Shown here piece after piece: positions 9,170 to 20,068 of a DNA stretch of 64,000 bases. A program made the translations under genes and the position numbers. The stretch is from Anthracocystis setariae (lineage: Eukaryota; Basidiomycota; Ustilaginomycetes; Ustilaginales; Ustilaginaceae): contig CAKMXJ010000042.1 in the NCBI GenBank assembly GCA_928724745.1, positions 372,001 through 436,000 on the forward strand. Reading direction: 5' to 3'. Within the stretch, counting starts at the first letter, position 1; each line of letters opens with the position of its first letter. The notes under the pieces are model-generated. The model saw only the letters and a list, made by a program, of their open reading frames with translations. It was not told the origin of the DNA and did no database searches.

Positions 9170-12100
9170 ATGATTGACGAACTCATCCACTACTGCATCA
9201 ACGAAATTGGGCTCGACGGTGAGAGTGGAACCGAGATCGACCGTCTCGCCGGCTTCATTCGTGACTTTCATGTCGAGCATTCGTCCCGCTCCGAGGCACC
9301 ACCTCAACTAGTCGACGCTTCGTATCAGGCCTTTGTCTTTCGCCAGCTCCTCGGTCATCCAGATGTGCGCGTAGGTCTCTTTGTTCCTGGCGTTGCTGAC
9401 AGAAGCGGCGCAAAGAGGGGCATCAATAAGCGCAAATCAAACGTTCTCGACAGTCCAGCACCATCCAAGTCCGAGCCTCTAGCCCAAGTCTCGTCGGAAT
9501 TTGACTGGGTTGATCTTCTGCCCGATCAAAGCCTCGCAGAGCAGCAAGGCCTCTCTTCTCTGCGACAGATCCATGGTGACCGTCTGAGACTCGTATTGCA
9601 GATATCTGCGATCAAGCGACTACTCGTAGGGGCCAATGATGCTGTGCTACCGCCATCCACTTTCAGAGTGTTGCAGATCATCTGCAGATCCAGAGAAAAA
9701 CCTGTCGTCAGCGTCGACATTGGTTCGTCTCTACACATGGATCAAAAAACCGTCTTTTACATGGCCAAACGCCTCATCGATCTCGGACTTGTCACAAAGA
9801 TCAAGGCCCGCGAAACAGGCACCGTTGCGAGCTACTTTATCGCTAACAAGTTCCAAGATCGGTGCGAGATTCTGATTCAGCAGAGGAACGCTGATATCGC
9901 CGCAGATCTTCAAAAGGCGTCTCGTTCCACAAATTTGGCTTCTGGAAGCTCATCTTCTGATCTCACTAGTGCCGCTTTCAAAGCCGACGATGATGCAGAC
10001 GGAGAAGGTGACGATGAAGCCGGAGCACCCGACGCCTCCGCGCCCACCATCACAGTCAAAGACGAAGAACACCACCATCCCTCTCTCCCAATCTCCCCCC
10101 AGTTCGCCGCCCTTACCACCACCTTCGAGTTTGTCGATCCAGAACTCGCCCTACTCTGGCTCAAAAGCCGACCCGAGCTCGTACGTCTTCGAATTTACCT
10201 GGTTTGTGACCAGATTTCCTCCAAGGTCACCTCCAGGATCGGTCTCTCGCGCCGCATCAACCTCGCCCCTGGTTACCCGCAGAAAAGGGCTTTCGTCAGG
10301 ATGCTCGAACATGCTGTCGTCGATGGATTGTTTGACGTCGTCAACATCCACGTCGCCAGCACCGGTCGCACGCACAGAGGGCTCAGAATGACACTCAAGG
10401 GGCATAACGAAATGAACGATCTACTGCAAGGCAAATTCAGCGATGCGTCTTCCGTTCAGGAGCAAGACAAAGCAAGACGGCTCAACCTCAGGCTGCAGCA
10501 AGACCTGTCCAGGATGAACCCAGCTCTACCTCGCGAGCTCACGCTCGAGCGCCACATCTACGAACACGTTGCCTCTGCGGGTGCGTCCGGTCGCACCACA
10601 AATCAACTCATCGCCCTGGTTCATGGCGCTGGTCATTTCGGACGCACGATCGAACAACTCATTTTGCGCGCCGAAGGAGCCGACGGCGAACCCAGCATGA
10701 GCGATCTGCGCATTCGTAGCTTCCACGAACACAAGCTGAGAGTTCGTCGCACCAAGGTGTACAGCCACCATGCTTGGGTTCTTCAATGCGCCAACGAGGG
10801 ATACCTCGACCAAGAAGACCTAGAGCTTCTGGCTGCAGCCGGTGGTCCATCGAGCTTCCACCTCAATTCGTCGGCTTGGACTGCGCCGGAGCAGGCGTTG
10901 GAGCGACTCGCAGATTTGATCAACGATCTGTCCACGCTGACACCTCGCAATTCAGGACGTCCGCCGAAGAAGCAATCGCTTGATGATGATGACGATCCGG
11001 ATACGCCTGTTAGGAAAAGAGGCAGACCGCGGAAACATCCAATCGACGAAGAAATCGATCCGAACACACCTCCCAAGAAGAGAGGTCGGCCACGAAAGAA
11101 TCCCGTCGATCCTGCGAAAGGTACGCCAGTTGGAGAGCCGAGCAAGACGCCCGCTAAGAGGGGTCGACCTCCTAAACATCCGTTGCCATCTACAGACGAT
11201 ACGCCAGCTACCGAGGCGGCTCCAGGCTCGCCCGCTTCGCAGAGAGGCAGATCTCACCAGCGGCAGATCGAATCATCGGAAGCAAACGTAGTCGAAGCAA
11301 CTGACTCGGCATCAAACCTTAAATCCTCTGCTCCCCTTCACGATGGCCAATACGACACGCCAATGTCCGAAATAAATGAATCGAGCAGCAAATCAGCGAC
11401 CTTGCTCGGTGATCAAGATTTGGATCTGGCACCAGACTCGCCAACCGCGTCGATGGCCAAGCGCCGCAGCCGATATCCGCTGCGAAAGGCAACTGCCTCC
11501 CAACCTGGATCGTCCCTAGGCGCCTCGCCCGTGCTCGCCGCAGCTCAAGATCCTCAACCGGAGAACGCGACCGAAAGCGAGCCCATGACTCCCCCTGCAC
11601 CTCCCCAGTATCGAGAGCCAGAGGTTGCCGCTGTGCAGACAAGCCTAGAAACGACTTCGACAAGCGTGAACGTTCCACCACCGGCCGCAGTAGGTTCCGA
11701 CCTATCGCATGTCCAGGACTTGCTCACCATCCCGGCAAAGCTCATGGAGGAAGCCAAAGCGGACGTGCCTGCCACTCCGGCTGTCAGGAAGCTTACCCCT
11801 GCGACTCCGACATCAACCGCATCCGATCGCAAAAAGCGAACCAACTTGACACAGCTGCGCAGCTCGCATGCACTGGCCCAATGCATTCGCGAGGCTGGCG
11901 GTGCTATGGACAGTCTCTCGATCCCAGATCAGCTTTCCGACTTTGTCGAAAGGCATGGGTTCGTGTCGGACGCCCAGCTCGTCAACCTGCGAGACAAGAA
12001 GGTCAGAGACAAAGCATTGTCGGCAGCAATCGACGCTGGCATGCTCCGCCGCACCTACGTCAAGATCGATCGACCCAATGTAACCTATACTCGGCGCCAG

Positions 12101-15100
12101 ATCGTCTACGTCTCTGATTTGCCGGCAGACAAGCTTCAGAGCTACTGCGAAGGTGTTAGGACGGGCGACGAAGGCTGGACAGATTCCAGGAATGTAGTCA
12201 CCGCCTTGATGAATGTCACCGACAGTGTCGCAGTCAGCTTCGTTGACGCCATGCGGATCGCAAAGCCGTGGCACACGGATGACGACTTCCGCCTCGCGAA
12301 TCTGCCCTCTGACCCTGCGCAGCTCGCGGTGCTACGCCAGCCTTTCAAGGATGTCGTCAGTGTCTATCGCCAGCATATGGGCTTCTTAGGTGGCGAGATG
12401 CTGCGGCTCAAGGCCTTCCACCATGCTCTGGTAAAGTACGTTCATCTGCGCCGGTCCGCTGAAGCAGGTGGTCCAGCTGCTCTATCGCTGAGCTTCTTTT
12501 GGACCGAAACGCCTCTGGACCTGTACCTCGGCTTGGTTCCAATTCCCTATGTGTCCGAGCGCATCGAAAACGTGGTACTAGATCCTTCAGCTCGATCGCT
12601 TGCTGTACAGAGTTTGCCCACCGAGGTCAAGGCTGCTATTGGACTGCTGACGAACGCTCCGAACGATGCGCACGTCGCAATCTACAGCCTGGCCACGCAG
12701 CTCAGCGAGCTCGGCGTTGTCCGTCTTCATTGCGACGATCCAAGTGGTGAAAATTCGCTGCTGACGACATCAGTCGAACCTCTTCATCGCATCCCCATCT
12801 ACGACTGGGCATGCGAGGAGCAGGAGAACCCATTGATCGGCATTGTCGATGTCGGACTGGATGAAAACAAGATCAATCTCTTTTGGGCGCAGATGCAAGT
12901 TATGTGCTTGAAGGTGCGCAAGGGTGTGGCGGGTCTTGATGCAGAGTTTCAAAGCTTGCGTACGCCAGCCCAATCTAATAGTGCAGCTGGCCTCGACCCT
13001 GATCTTCTCGACGAGGTCGATCCGTTCAAAAACCTTCCCGAGGAATTGGCGAGCAGCCTCTATGCTCACAGATCGTGGCGTCCGTTCCACCAGCTTCGAC
13101 CTCCGCAGTCCAAGTTCCTCTTCCGGATCAGCATCGACGACATTCCCTCTGCTACCCCGGACGTCATCGATAGGCTCGCGTACGTCACGCTAGCTCCTCG
13201 TCAGGTGGTTCAGCGAGTCCTGCAGATCAGGACGCAGCGCCACAACGAGCCTACCGACTCTGAAGCCGCCACGCAGGCAGCAAGCAAGCCGCGCGTAACA
13301 TGGCCTCTGAAACTCTCCACAGTCGCCCTGCCGACGAATGTGTACCGGCCCACCATGCTGAAGACCCCTATCCGCGCAGGGCCAACGCCGGCCGAGCGTG
13401 AGAAGCAGGGTCGCTTGACTACCATGACCAAAGCTCGTCAACTGCGGCAACGACGAGAAGAGCAGTTCCAAGCGATGCTGGACCGGGCCTTCACCGAAAG
13501 TCAAGCCGCTAGCGAACTGCGAGAGAGCATCGAGAGAGCGCTCAGCATCATTCGCAGGAAGTTTGTTGCCGGCGATGTCAGATTCGATTTGGATGCGGCC
13601 GAAAAAGCGATCTTGCGAACCGTCAAATCTTCGTCGGGTCAAAAGGTAATGCCGGAGCTTCGAGCACGTCCAAGTGGTCGTCAAAGACCGCACCGAGCTC
13701 AGCAGGACCATGGACAGGATGACGAGCGCGCTGGCGCTCGCGCTGATGGCATCAAGGCAGGCGGGAAGAGAGACCGCAGGAGCAGACGTCCCGACCAGGG
13801 CCCCTTCTGGACGCCTGCTAAGAAGGAGCTTCTGCGTGATGCTGCGGTGATTCTGCGCATCCGTGATCAGGTGCGTGGACGATCTGATTGGTCGGCGCTG
13901 TTCCAGGTCATCGAGGAAGAGGAACGTACCAAGACCAAGAATGTCATCATGGCGCAGTGGCGTGGTCAGTACTACCGCATGCAATCTCTGCACGGCGAAG
14001 AAGCATACCTGGCCGCGTTGGAAAGCCGTTGGATTCCAATTTATCTGGCTGCTCGCGAGGAAGGCGTCATTGACGATCCCACCTTCCCCAGCCCTATGGG
14101 TTTTGATCTAGCTGCGCAGATCGAACTGCTCCGCGAACGGATCGACAAAAACGAGGTGCAGCGCTCGCTCACCAAGCCGATCGCACGACATCAGTTGCCA
14201 GTTGATCTCAACTCAAGTACTGACTTTACATCGAGCTGGAAGGAGGAATTCAACGAAGAGACCACCGAGAGACGATTCGAGTCGTTCTTTGCTGCTGAGA
14301 CAGGTGTCACCTCCAAACGCTTCGAGACGTTGCTTGGGACTGCGTTTGGGGACGAAGCGACGCCCTCCCACGAGTCACGACAGGAGGACATTGAGGAGGC
14401 GATGGCGGATTGGGCAGTGCGCATTGTCATCGCCACATCGAATCCCAGCACCGGAGGCGAAGGATCTACAGCGTCGAGAGAAGGCGAATCGACGGATGTA
14501 GATGAGACGGTGAAAGCCGACTTTTGCAGCAGCATCGGTGACACGCGCATTGAACACGCCATGCAGCGTCTCCTGGATGCCAGACTCATCCGCTCGATCA
14601 CCTTCGACCCAATCACCCGTCGAAAGCCCGGCACCAACTTTGTGCTCACTGAAGAGTTCCTGAAGCTCATTCCGGACGCGTCGTCACGCAGTCGGCTTGC
14701 GGCGGAGGACCTCTTGACCACCATCACCCATCGACGCGCGGCTTTGGAGGAGACTTGCAAGCATGAGGGTGGGGTGGTTGTGGAGCCGACGGAGACGGAT
14801 GGGGAGGCGGCGTCTTTGTTGTTGCTGATGGAGCTCGGGGTTATGGATGCAGATGTGGATCGGAGGGCGTATGAGAGTCTGCGGCAGAATCTGGCGTTTA
14901 ATGCGAGGGTGTTGAACGATGATGATTTGGAGTCGCTGTTGGTGGTACGTGGACGAGAGGGAGTGAAGGAGGTTCTGGATCGAGCCACTCTACCGCTTCC
15001 CGGTATTCCTTCGGATGAGGCGCTGAGTTGGCTCGATGAGCCGGTGGGGTCCAATCTCGATTTGGTGTGGTCCGAGCGATTCGAGAGAACGCTCTCGACG

Positions 15101-15661
15101 ATCGTCGATCGTTCGGCAGTAGAACGTCTTGGGCCATTTGGCATGCGGCTCCTCCTCTCTCGCGATCGAGGCCTCGCAGCAACAGAACTAACCTACTCGG
15201 ACATCGTCACACTCACCACAGGTCCAAAACCACTGGCGTTCTTTTCGCCGCTGGCAGCACAGCCGATTCTGGTCGCAGCCGCGTATGTCAAGCGCTACAC
15301 GCTACGGCTTGCACCATCGACCGCAGCGCTCCCGCATGGATGGACGACGCTGTCCACACCTTGCCTCCAGCAATGGCGCAATCTGCTCGACACCCTAATC
15401 GCACTGACGCTGCAACGGCCAGGAATCAGGATCGTCGATCTGGCGGCTAGGTTCAGCAGCAACAACGCCGAAACCGGCGGCGATGCCAACGTGGTCGGCT
15501 CCAGCTTCAACGACTGCTGGCACGCTCTGACCCGTCTCGAGCAGCTGCAGGTGATTCAGATCCACCACTCTCCGCACAGTGGAGGTGCTGCGCGGACGTT
15601 GGAGAAACTCACTCTCCACCCGCCCACCGCGAGTAGGCTGGTTTGGGCAGGCTTCACTTGA
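9170..15661 (+). CDS. TFIIIC B-block-binding subunit (Tfc3/tau138-like)
   Basis: A 2163-residue intronless nuclear protein. It matches the largest TFIIIC subunit, which binds the B box of tRNA genes and recruits TFIIIB and RNA polymerase III. The N-terminus MIDELIHYCINEIGLDGESG is family-like. A B-block winged-helix domain lies at about 150-230 (STFRVLQIICRSREKPVVSVDIGSSLHMDQKT). Further winged-helix-like regions follow near 290-480. Residues about 590-690 hold four or five AT-hook-like GRP cores (GRPPKK, RGRPRKHP, RGRPRKNP, RGRPPKHP), which would grip the minor groove. Another extended DNA-binding-like region is near 1560-1640. Yeast Tfc3 is about 1160 residues, so this protein is nearly twice as long. 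A GTAATG-containing stretch near 13645 is less conserved-looking, but the frame stays open. It converges with the F-box gene, 101 bp apart. Confidence 0.85.
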   Translation: MIDELIHYCINEIGLDGESGTEIDRLAGFIRDFHVEHSSRSEAPPQLVDASYQAFVFRQLLGHPDVRVGLFVPGVADRSGAKRGINKRKSNVLDSPAPSKSEPLAQVSSEFDWVDLLPDQSLAEQQGLSSLRQIHGDRLRLVLQISAIKRLLVGANDAVLPPSTFRVLQIICRSREKPVVSVDIGSSLHMDQKTVFYMAKRLIDLGLVTKIKARETGTVASYFIANKFQDRCEILIQQRNADIAADLQKASRSTNLASGSSSSDLTSAAFKADDDADGEGDDEAGAPDASAPTITVKDEEHHHPSLPISPQFAALTTTFEFVDPELALLWLKSRPELVRLRIYLVCDQISSKVTSRIGLSRRINLAPGYPQKRAFVRMLEHAVVDGLFDVVNIHVASTGRTHRGLRMTLKGHNEMNDLLQGKFSDASSVQEQDKARRLNLRLQQDLSRMNPALPRELTLERHIYEHVASAGASGRTTNQLIALVHGAGHFGRTIEQLILRAEGADGEPSMSDLRIRSFHEHKLRVRRTKVYSHHAWVLQCANEGYLDQEDLELLAAAGGPSSFHLNSSAWTAPEQALERLADLINDLSTLTPRNSGRPPKKQSLDDDDDPDTPVRKRGRPRKHPIDEEIDPNTPPKKRGRPRKNPVDPAKGTPVGEPSKTPAKRGRPPKHPLPSTDDTPATEAAPGSPASQRGRSHQRQIESSEANVVEATDSASNLKSSAPLHDGQYDTPMSEINESSSKSATLLGDQDLDLAPDSPTASMAKRRSRYPLRKATASQPGSSLGASPVLAAAQDPQPENATESEPMTPPAPPQYREPEVAAVQTSLETTSTSVNVPPPAAVGSDLSHVQDLLTIPAKLMEEAKADVPATPAVRKLTPATPTSTASDRKKRTNLTQLRSSHALAQCIREAGGAMDSLSIPDQLSDFVERHGFVSDAQLVNLRDKKVRDKALSAAIDAGMLRRTYVKIDRPNVTYTRRQIVYVSDLPADKLQSYCEGVRTGDEGWTDSRNVVTALMNVTDSVAVSFVDAMRIAKPWHTDDDFRLANLPSDPAQLAVLRQPFKDVVSVYRQHMGFLGGEMLRLKAFHHALVKYVHLRRSAEAGGPAALSLSFFWTETPLDLYLGLVPIPYVSERIENVVLDPSARSLAVQSLPTEVKAAIGLLTNAPNDAHVAIYSLATQLSELGVVRLHCDDPSGENSLLTTSVEPLHRIPIYDWACEEQENPLIGIVDVGLDENKINLFWAQMQVMCLKVRKGVAGLDAEFQSLRTPAQSNSAAGLDPDLLDEVDPFKNLPEELASSLYAHRSWRPFHQLRPPQSKFLFRISIDDIPSATPDVIDRLAYVTLAPRQVVQRVLQIRTQRHNEPTDSEAATQAASKPRVTWPLKLSTVALPTNVYRPTMLKTPIRAGPTPAEREKQGRLTTMTKARQLRQRREEQFQAMLDRAFTESQAASELRESIERALSIIRRKFVAGDVRFDLDAAEKAILRTVKSSSGQKVMPELRARPSGRQRPHRAQQDHGQDDERAGARADGIKAGGKRDRRSRRPDQGPFWTPAKKELLRDAAVILRIRDQVRGRSDWSALFQVIEEEERTKTKNVIMAQWRGQYYRMQSLHGEEAYLAALESRWIPIYLAAREEGVIDDPTFPSPMGFDLAAQIELLRERIDKNEVQRSLTKPIARHQLPVDLNSSTDFTSSWKEEFNEETTERRFESFFAAETGVTSKRFETLLGTAFGDEATPSHESRQEDIEEAMADWAVRIVIATSNPSTGGEGSTASREGESTDVDETVKADFCSSIGDTRIEHAMQRLLDARLIRSITFDPITRRKPGTNFVLTEEFLKLIPDASSRSRLAAEDLLTTITHRRAALEETCKHEGGVVVEPTETDGEAASLLLLMELGVMDADVDRRAYESLRQNLAFNARVLNDDDLESLLVVRGREGVKEVLDRATLPLPGIPSDEALSWLDEPVGSNLDLVWSERFERTLSTIVDRSAVERLGPFGMRLLLSRDRGLAATELTYSDIVTLTTGPKPLAFFSPLAAQPILVAAAYVKRYTLRLAPSTAALPHGWTTLSTPCLQQWRNLLDTLIALTLQRPGIRIVDLAARFSSNNAETGGDANVVGSSFNDCWHALTRLEQLQVIQIHHSPHSGGAARTLEKLTLHPPTASRLVWAGFT

Positions 15662-15762
15662 ATCTCCCCCCCCCCCCCCACGCTTCTCCTTCTCTCTGTG
15701 GTTAATGTTGGAATTCCAAATATGGGTTAACTTATTCGATGTTTGGCCGCGCGGTGGGGGGG

Positions 15763-18700
15763 TTATCGTTCGTGCTTTGACCTCTGTTCGGCAAGACTGA
15801 GTTGGATGGCGAAGTTAAGGTCGTCTTGGTCATCGACGTTCACTTGGACGACTTGTTGTTCCTTTGCCTTGCCCTTTGACTGTAACACCTCCACCTCCTC
15901 CACCTCGTCTGATGTGAGGAGGGGGGGTTGTTTTCGGGCCCCCCAAGGATTAGGCTGCTTGAACCTATCGTCCCCACCCCCTGCTGCGCCACCGCGGTGG
16001 TGGTGGTGGTGGTGTTGGAGGGAGAGCGGGGGGGAGAAGCTGTTGATGGCAGGGAAATCGGCTTGACTGTGGATTTCGATGGGACTAGCATTGGTGCTGC
16101 TGCTGCTGTTTAAGCTGTTTGCGGAGTAGACGGCTTCGGCTGGTGTGGGTGACAATCGGTTGCTGAAAGGTACTTTGACTGTGCGTACTTTGGCGCTGGT
16201 ACCCCACCGCCGATCGGGTGCGTGCGGGGAGGAGGAGGACGAGGACGAATGCGATTGCGATTGCGATTGCGAGAGGATGGTCCATGCTCTCGAAGGGGCC
16301 GAGGACAACCCACGCATATACGGCGAAGTCGATGGCGATGATCGCAAATACCCCTCCCCACCATCCTGATCGTCATCCAAATCCGCATCCCGCACTTCAA
16401 CCTGCGCCCTACTCTCGGCCAATGCGATCTGCTCCAACGCATCCGCCAACTCCTCATCCTCCACCGCCACCTCAGCCACCTCGATCCTCCTCCGACTACT
16501 ACTCGCATACGAACCAGGCACATACCCTCCACCCATCAACCGAGCCTCCCCACTCGCCGCAGCCTCCTCTTCATCCCGTGACAGCATCAACGCATACTCA
16601 AACGCCTCATGCTCACTCAACCCCTCCAACTCAAACGCCTTTCGATTGCGCATCTGACTATACTCCGCCTGCCTCTCCTCCTGCTCCTTCTCCAACTCCG
16701 CCTTGGATTCACGTAGATCCCGCTTCAACTCCACCTGCAATGCATACTTATTCTCCCCCAACCTCCCCCTCCCCCCCCCCCCGGCTTTTCCCTTAGCACC
16801 CGCAGCAGCAGCAGTAGCGGCGGCGGCGGCGGCGCGCTTGCTCAACACCGGCTCCGCACGGAATGCCAACACCTGATGCCCGATCGAAGCCACCAGACAC
16901 TCGTGATCGGCGATGATCTGCGTCACCCTAAACCGCGCCGCTTCGGCTGGCGTAAGCTCGCCTGCCGCCAACATCCTCGCCGGATGCTTGGTTGCCGTCC
17001 GATCGTTGATCGTCCGGATCAGATCGCCCGCAAGCGAATCAAACACTTTGATCGTGCCATCCGAAGTGCCCAAGATAATGTGCAGCGGCGTCACTTCCAG
17101 CGCTGTGATCGAAGTGTGATGTGCCTCCCATCCTATCGACGGCAAGAGCTGGCGCGAGCCGCGGAAGCGTGCGGGCGAACAGCCCTGCCATTCCTTCTGC
17201 AAGTCCTCATCAAAAGCCGCGCCGGCAGACTCCCAATCGAACAAGAAAAGCGATCCGGCTTTGGTACCGACGGCAACAAACTTGCGTTCTGGATACTGTC
17301 CGGAGCCCGAGTAGGTCTCGAACGGCGTGGGTCCGAGAACGAGGCTCGGCGCTTGAGGAAGGAGACTGGATGTGTCGGCCGCGCTGAGTACAGGTGAAGC
17401 ATAGACGCTGGTCGAGGGGCTTTGAGCGGTGGAAGATCGAACGTCGCGTTTAGGCAGTCGAGGATCAAAGTCGGCACGGATGGCTGTCACCTCGTCCATC
17501 AGAGCTGCGCCGAGCACGCTGGTCTCCACCGGACGAGACGAGTCGGAAGAGATACGGTGACGGAGGAGTACCCTTGCGCCTGAGTGGTGGACCAGGAGGG
17601 AGCAATCGTCTGTGTCGACGGCACTGGTAGATGGCGATGCGTCGATAAAGATGGAGCTGACGGCAACTTCGGTACCGACGCCAGGGGGTAGCTCGATTGT
17701 GGTGGCACGAATGGATTGGGATAGGCGCCGGAAGACAGCTTGGGCTTCAGCGATGTGCGGCTCTTGCGCACCGTTGTTCAGATGCTCCGGGTCGGTGGCT
17801 TCCGGAGGAATACGGATGAGAGCTGCGACGTCGATATTGCTCCAGACAAAAACCTTGCCAGTTGTGCTGCCAGCTGCCACGACACCGTTCTTTGCGTCAT
17901 AAGCGAGAGCGCAGATGGGGGCAGCTGTGGACGCATTGCTCTGAGCTCGTGTGCTTGACGAGATGGTGTCGGGTGCGGGTGTTTGAGCTGAAGTAGACGC
18001 CGACCATAGAAGCCATGGACGCGAGGACGTCCACATTCGCACCGTTCCATCAAAACCAGCCGTGACAAACGTGAGTGCGACATCACCGAGCATGGCAATC
18101 GCCTGTCGAAGACGTTCTGGACTGCGACCGGGACCGTGCGCGCCATCACTGTCACTTGCAAATGGAATGGCAATAGCTGTGACGGGACCAGCGTGCGACG
18201 CGCGTGGTATGAAGCGAATACTCCTGATGAGGCCGCGCGGATTGGTGCCTTGCCTCGACATGGTGGTTAATCCTACTTCCCCTGAGCGGAAGCCCCAGAA
18301 GATGTGGGACGCATCCGAGCTCATGTTGAGGGTGGTCACATTGGGACTGAATTCGACGTTGGGGTTGCCATTACCAGCACCATTAGCTGTGCCCTCGGCG
18401 TCGAGATAGCCTTTGATCACCTTGCCAGTCCACGGGTTGGAACGCGAAGCAACTCCGTACGTGTCGGTAGCTGAGATCATGATACGATGCTGCTTGGAGA
18501 GCGAGATCTTCTTGATGATATCTACGCGAGGATGAGATAGGACGGTAGGTGTGCGAGACTTGCGCCATTGCCGAAGAAGATCGACACGTTGTTGAAACTC
18601 TTGACGCCATGATGTATTGGTGAGGCGGCGAAGAGCAGGCGTGGCCGATGCTTCGATCGAGGTGGTGCGATGGGCTTGAGCGGCTTCGAGACTGAAGTAC

Positions 18701-19149
18701 GTGGCGAAAGCCGCCCGCCATGTCGCATCGTCGCGTGCGATGATGGCCCATGAGCGACATACTGCGGCGGCGCGAGATAGAGACACCGGGTCTAGGAATG
18801 AAAAGATGCGCATGAGCAGCTCCGGCGCCAGTTGGGCAACATCATAGGTACGAGTCTCTTTTGACGCAAGTAACTCTGCAGCGTTGCTGTAGGCTTCGTC
18901 TTTGACGAATTGAGGGTCGGTGACGCGAACTACGGATGGCGATTCGACGGCAAAACCCTCTCGAGCTTTGCCCTTGTCGCGGATTGACTGGCTTGCATCC
19001 GTGAGCTTGGGCTGCTCGGGAGATGCACCAGGGGCTTCGTGGTCTGGTGCGAAAGCATATTGGGCAGAATGTAGCTGGACAGAAGAGACGTTTGCGCTGG
19101 TGTTGTGTTTGTGCTTGGGTGGGTATCGCGAGGTGGGGTCAAGAGACAT
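15763..19149 (-). CDS. F-box/WD40/UIM protein, Ufo1-like SCF substrate receptor
   Basis: A 1128-residue intronless protein with the domain order of yeast Ufo1, the SCF ubiquitin-ligase adaptor that targets Ho endonuclease and Rad30 and has C-terminal ubiquitin-interacting motifs. The F-box is at about 106-148 (LAPELLMRIFSFLDPVSLSRAAAVCRSW). WD40-like repeats run from about 215 to 790, with recognisable blades such as GPVTAIAIPF...VTAGFDGTVRMW, AGSTTGKVFVW and ALEVTPLHIILGTSDGTIKVFDS. UIM-like helices follow near 846 (EHEAFEYALMLSRDEEE), 906 (DEELADALEQIALAES) and at the extreme C-terminus (DDLNFAIQLSLAEQRSK). The tail also has a poly-His run and Ser-rich linkers. Three UIM-like motifs would match Ufo1's count. 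A (G)n run near 16770 sits inside the coding sequence and is a possible sequencing risk. Confidence 0.82.
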   Translation of the reverse strand: MSLDPTSRYPPKHKHNTSANVSSVQLHSAQYAFAPDHEAPGASPEQPKLTDASQSIRDKGKAREGFAVESPSVVRVTDPQFVKDEAYSNAAELLASKETRTYDVAQLAPELLMRIFSFLDPVSLSRAAAVCRSWAIIARDDATWRAAFATYFSLEAAQAHRTTSIEASATPALRRLTNTSWRQEFQQRVDLLRQWRKSRTPTVLSHPRVDIIKKISLSKQHRIMISATDTYGVASRSNPWTGKVIKGYLDAEGTANGAGNGNPNVEFSPNVTTLNMSSDASHIFWGFRSGEVGLTTMSRQGTNPRGLIRSIRFIPRASHAGPVTAIAIPFASDSDGAHGPGRSPERLRQAIAMLGDVALTFVTAGFDGTVRMWTSSRPWLLWSASTSAQTPAPDTISSSTRAQSNASTAAPICALAYDAKNGVVAAGSTTGKVFVWSNIDVAALIRIPPEATDPEHLNNGAQEPHIAEAQAVFRRLSQSIRATTIELPPGVGTEVAVSSIFIDASPSTSAVDTDDCSLLVHHSGARVLLRHRISSDSSRPVETSVLGAALMDEVTAIRADFDPRLPKRDVRSSTAQSPSTSVYASPVLSAADTSSLLPQAPSLVLGPTPFETYSGSGQYPERKFVAVGTKAGSLFLFDWESAGAAFDEDLQKEWQGCSPARFRGSRQLLPSIGWEAHHTSITALEVTPLHIILGTSDGTIKVFDSLAGDLIRTINDRTATKHPARMLAAGELTPAEAARFRVTQIIADHECLVASIGHQVLAFRAEPVLSKRAAAAAATAAAAGAKGKAGGGGRGRLGENKYALQVELKRDLRESKAELEKEQEERQAEYSQMRNRKAFELEGLSEHEAFEYALMLSRDEEEAAASGEARLMGGGYVPGSYASSSRRRIEVAEVAVEDEELADALEQIALAESRAQVEVRDADLDDDQDGGEGYLRSSPSTSPYMRGLSSAPSRAWTILSQSQSQSHSSSSSSSPHAPDRRWGTSAKVRTVKVPFSNRLSPTPAEAVYSANSLNSSSSTNASPIEIHSQADFPAINSFSPPLSLQHHHHHHRGGAAGGGDDRFKQPNPWGARKQPPLLTSDEVEEVEVLQSKGKAKEQQVVQVNVDDQDDLNFAIQLSLAEQRSKHER

Positions 19150-20068
19150 AAAACTAAGAGGTGGAGGTCGAGTGTAGTGGCTCGACTCTAGGAGATGATC
19201 GTCGAAGCAAGCTTGTCACTGGCGGCTCGACGGGATGTGAAAGATAGTGTAGATAGGAAGGGCGGTTCCGTTGTGGTGTCGTGCTGCGATGTAGAGAGAT
19301 ATGGTGGTGGGATGATGGTGTGTTGGTAAGAAGAGACGGTGCTGTTCTGTGCTAGAGAGTTAGGTGGTGGCCAATGCTCAGCTTCAAAAAAACGGTGTCG
19401 CCTTTGCTGAGCAGTTCGGATGAACCGCGTTTGGCCCTTTGATGCACAGTGATTAAAGCTGCAGCTGCTTTTGCATCACACGTGCATCTCACCACGGATG
19501 GGTCATCTCGATCTTTCAACCCCGATCTTGCATCACCCGATCTTATCGAAATCGCACGTCAAGCAAGTAGTAAATCGATCAAGGATAAAGGTGTAGCACA
19601 GAAACAGCTAAGACATCGAAACCGGTCCGCAGCGGTACTGTACTAGCAACATCGAGTAAATGCAGCGTGACATAGGTCAGGTCAGGCAGAACGAGGACAA
19701 CGCTTTAGCAAATGCGTGGCGATCGATGTCGGGTCGGCGAGGGAAATGATCGGGCGGACACCACTATGCATCGGGCAAATCGGTTACCTCGGCCGAAGAC
19801 GCCTCAAACTCGGGTCCGACTGCTGCATACCGAGGTCTGCCCCAGCAGCACAAGTGGGAGATCGGGCTGCTCCAAGCGCATGAGCAGTTCGTGCCACTTG
19901 ACGAAACAAATCGATCCCCGATGTTAGAACCAGGCACTTGTCTGCATCTCTCTGCTTTGCGCAGTCGGAAGAATCGAGCGCTAGAAGCCACCTGAACGAC
20001 CCACTCACTCCGAAACACCATCATATCTCGATCTCATCACCGACCGTTTTCGACCCGACACTAACAAA
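19150..20068. other. Divergent promoter region between the F-box gene and eL28
   Basis: 919 bp between divergent starts, with no further gene. One TACTGTA motif lies at 19636. A TATA box is not obvious; the segment just before eL28 is pyrimidine and CA rich, as expected for a ribosomal protein promoter. Confidence 0.4.

Noticed and set aside
14191..15144. 317-codon ORF antisense to the TFIIIC subunit gene
   Set aside because: Ser/Arg-rich shadow frame inside a real gene; no family character. The same applies to the 267-codon ORF at 13190-13993.
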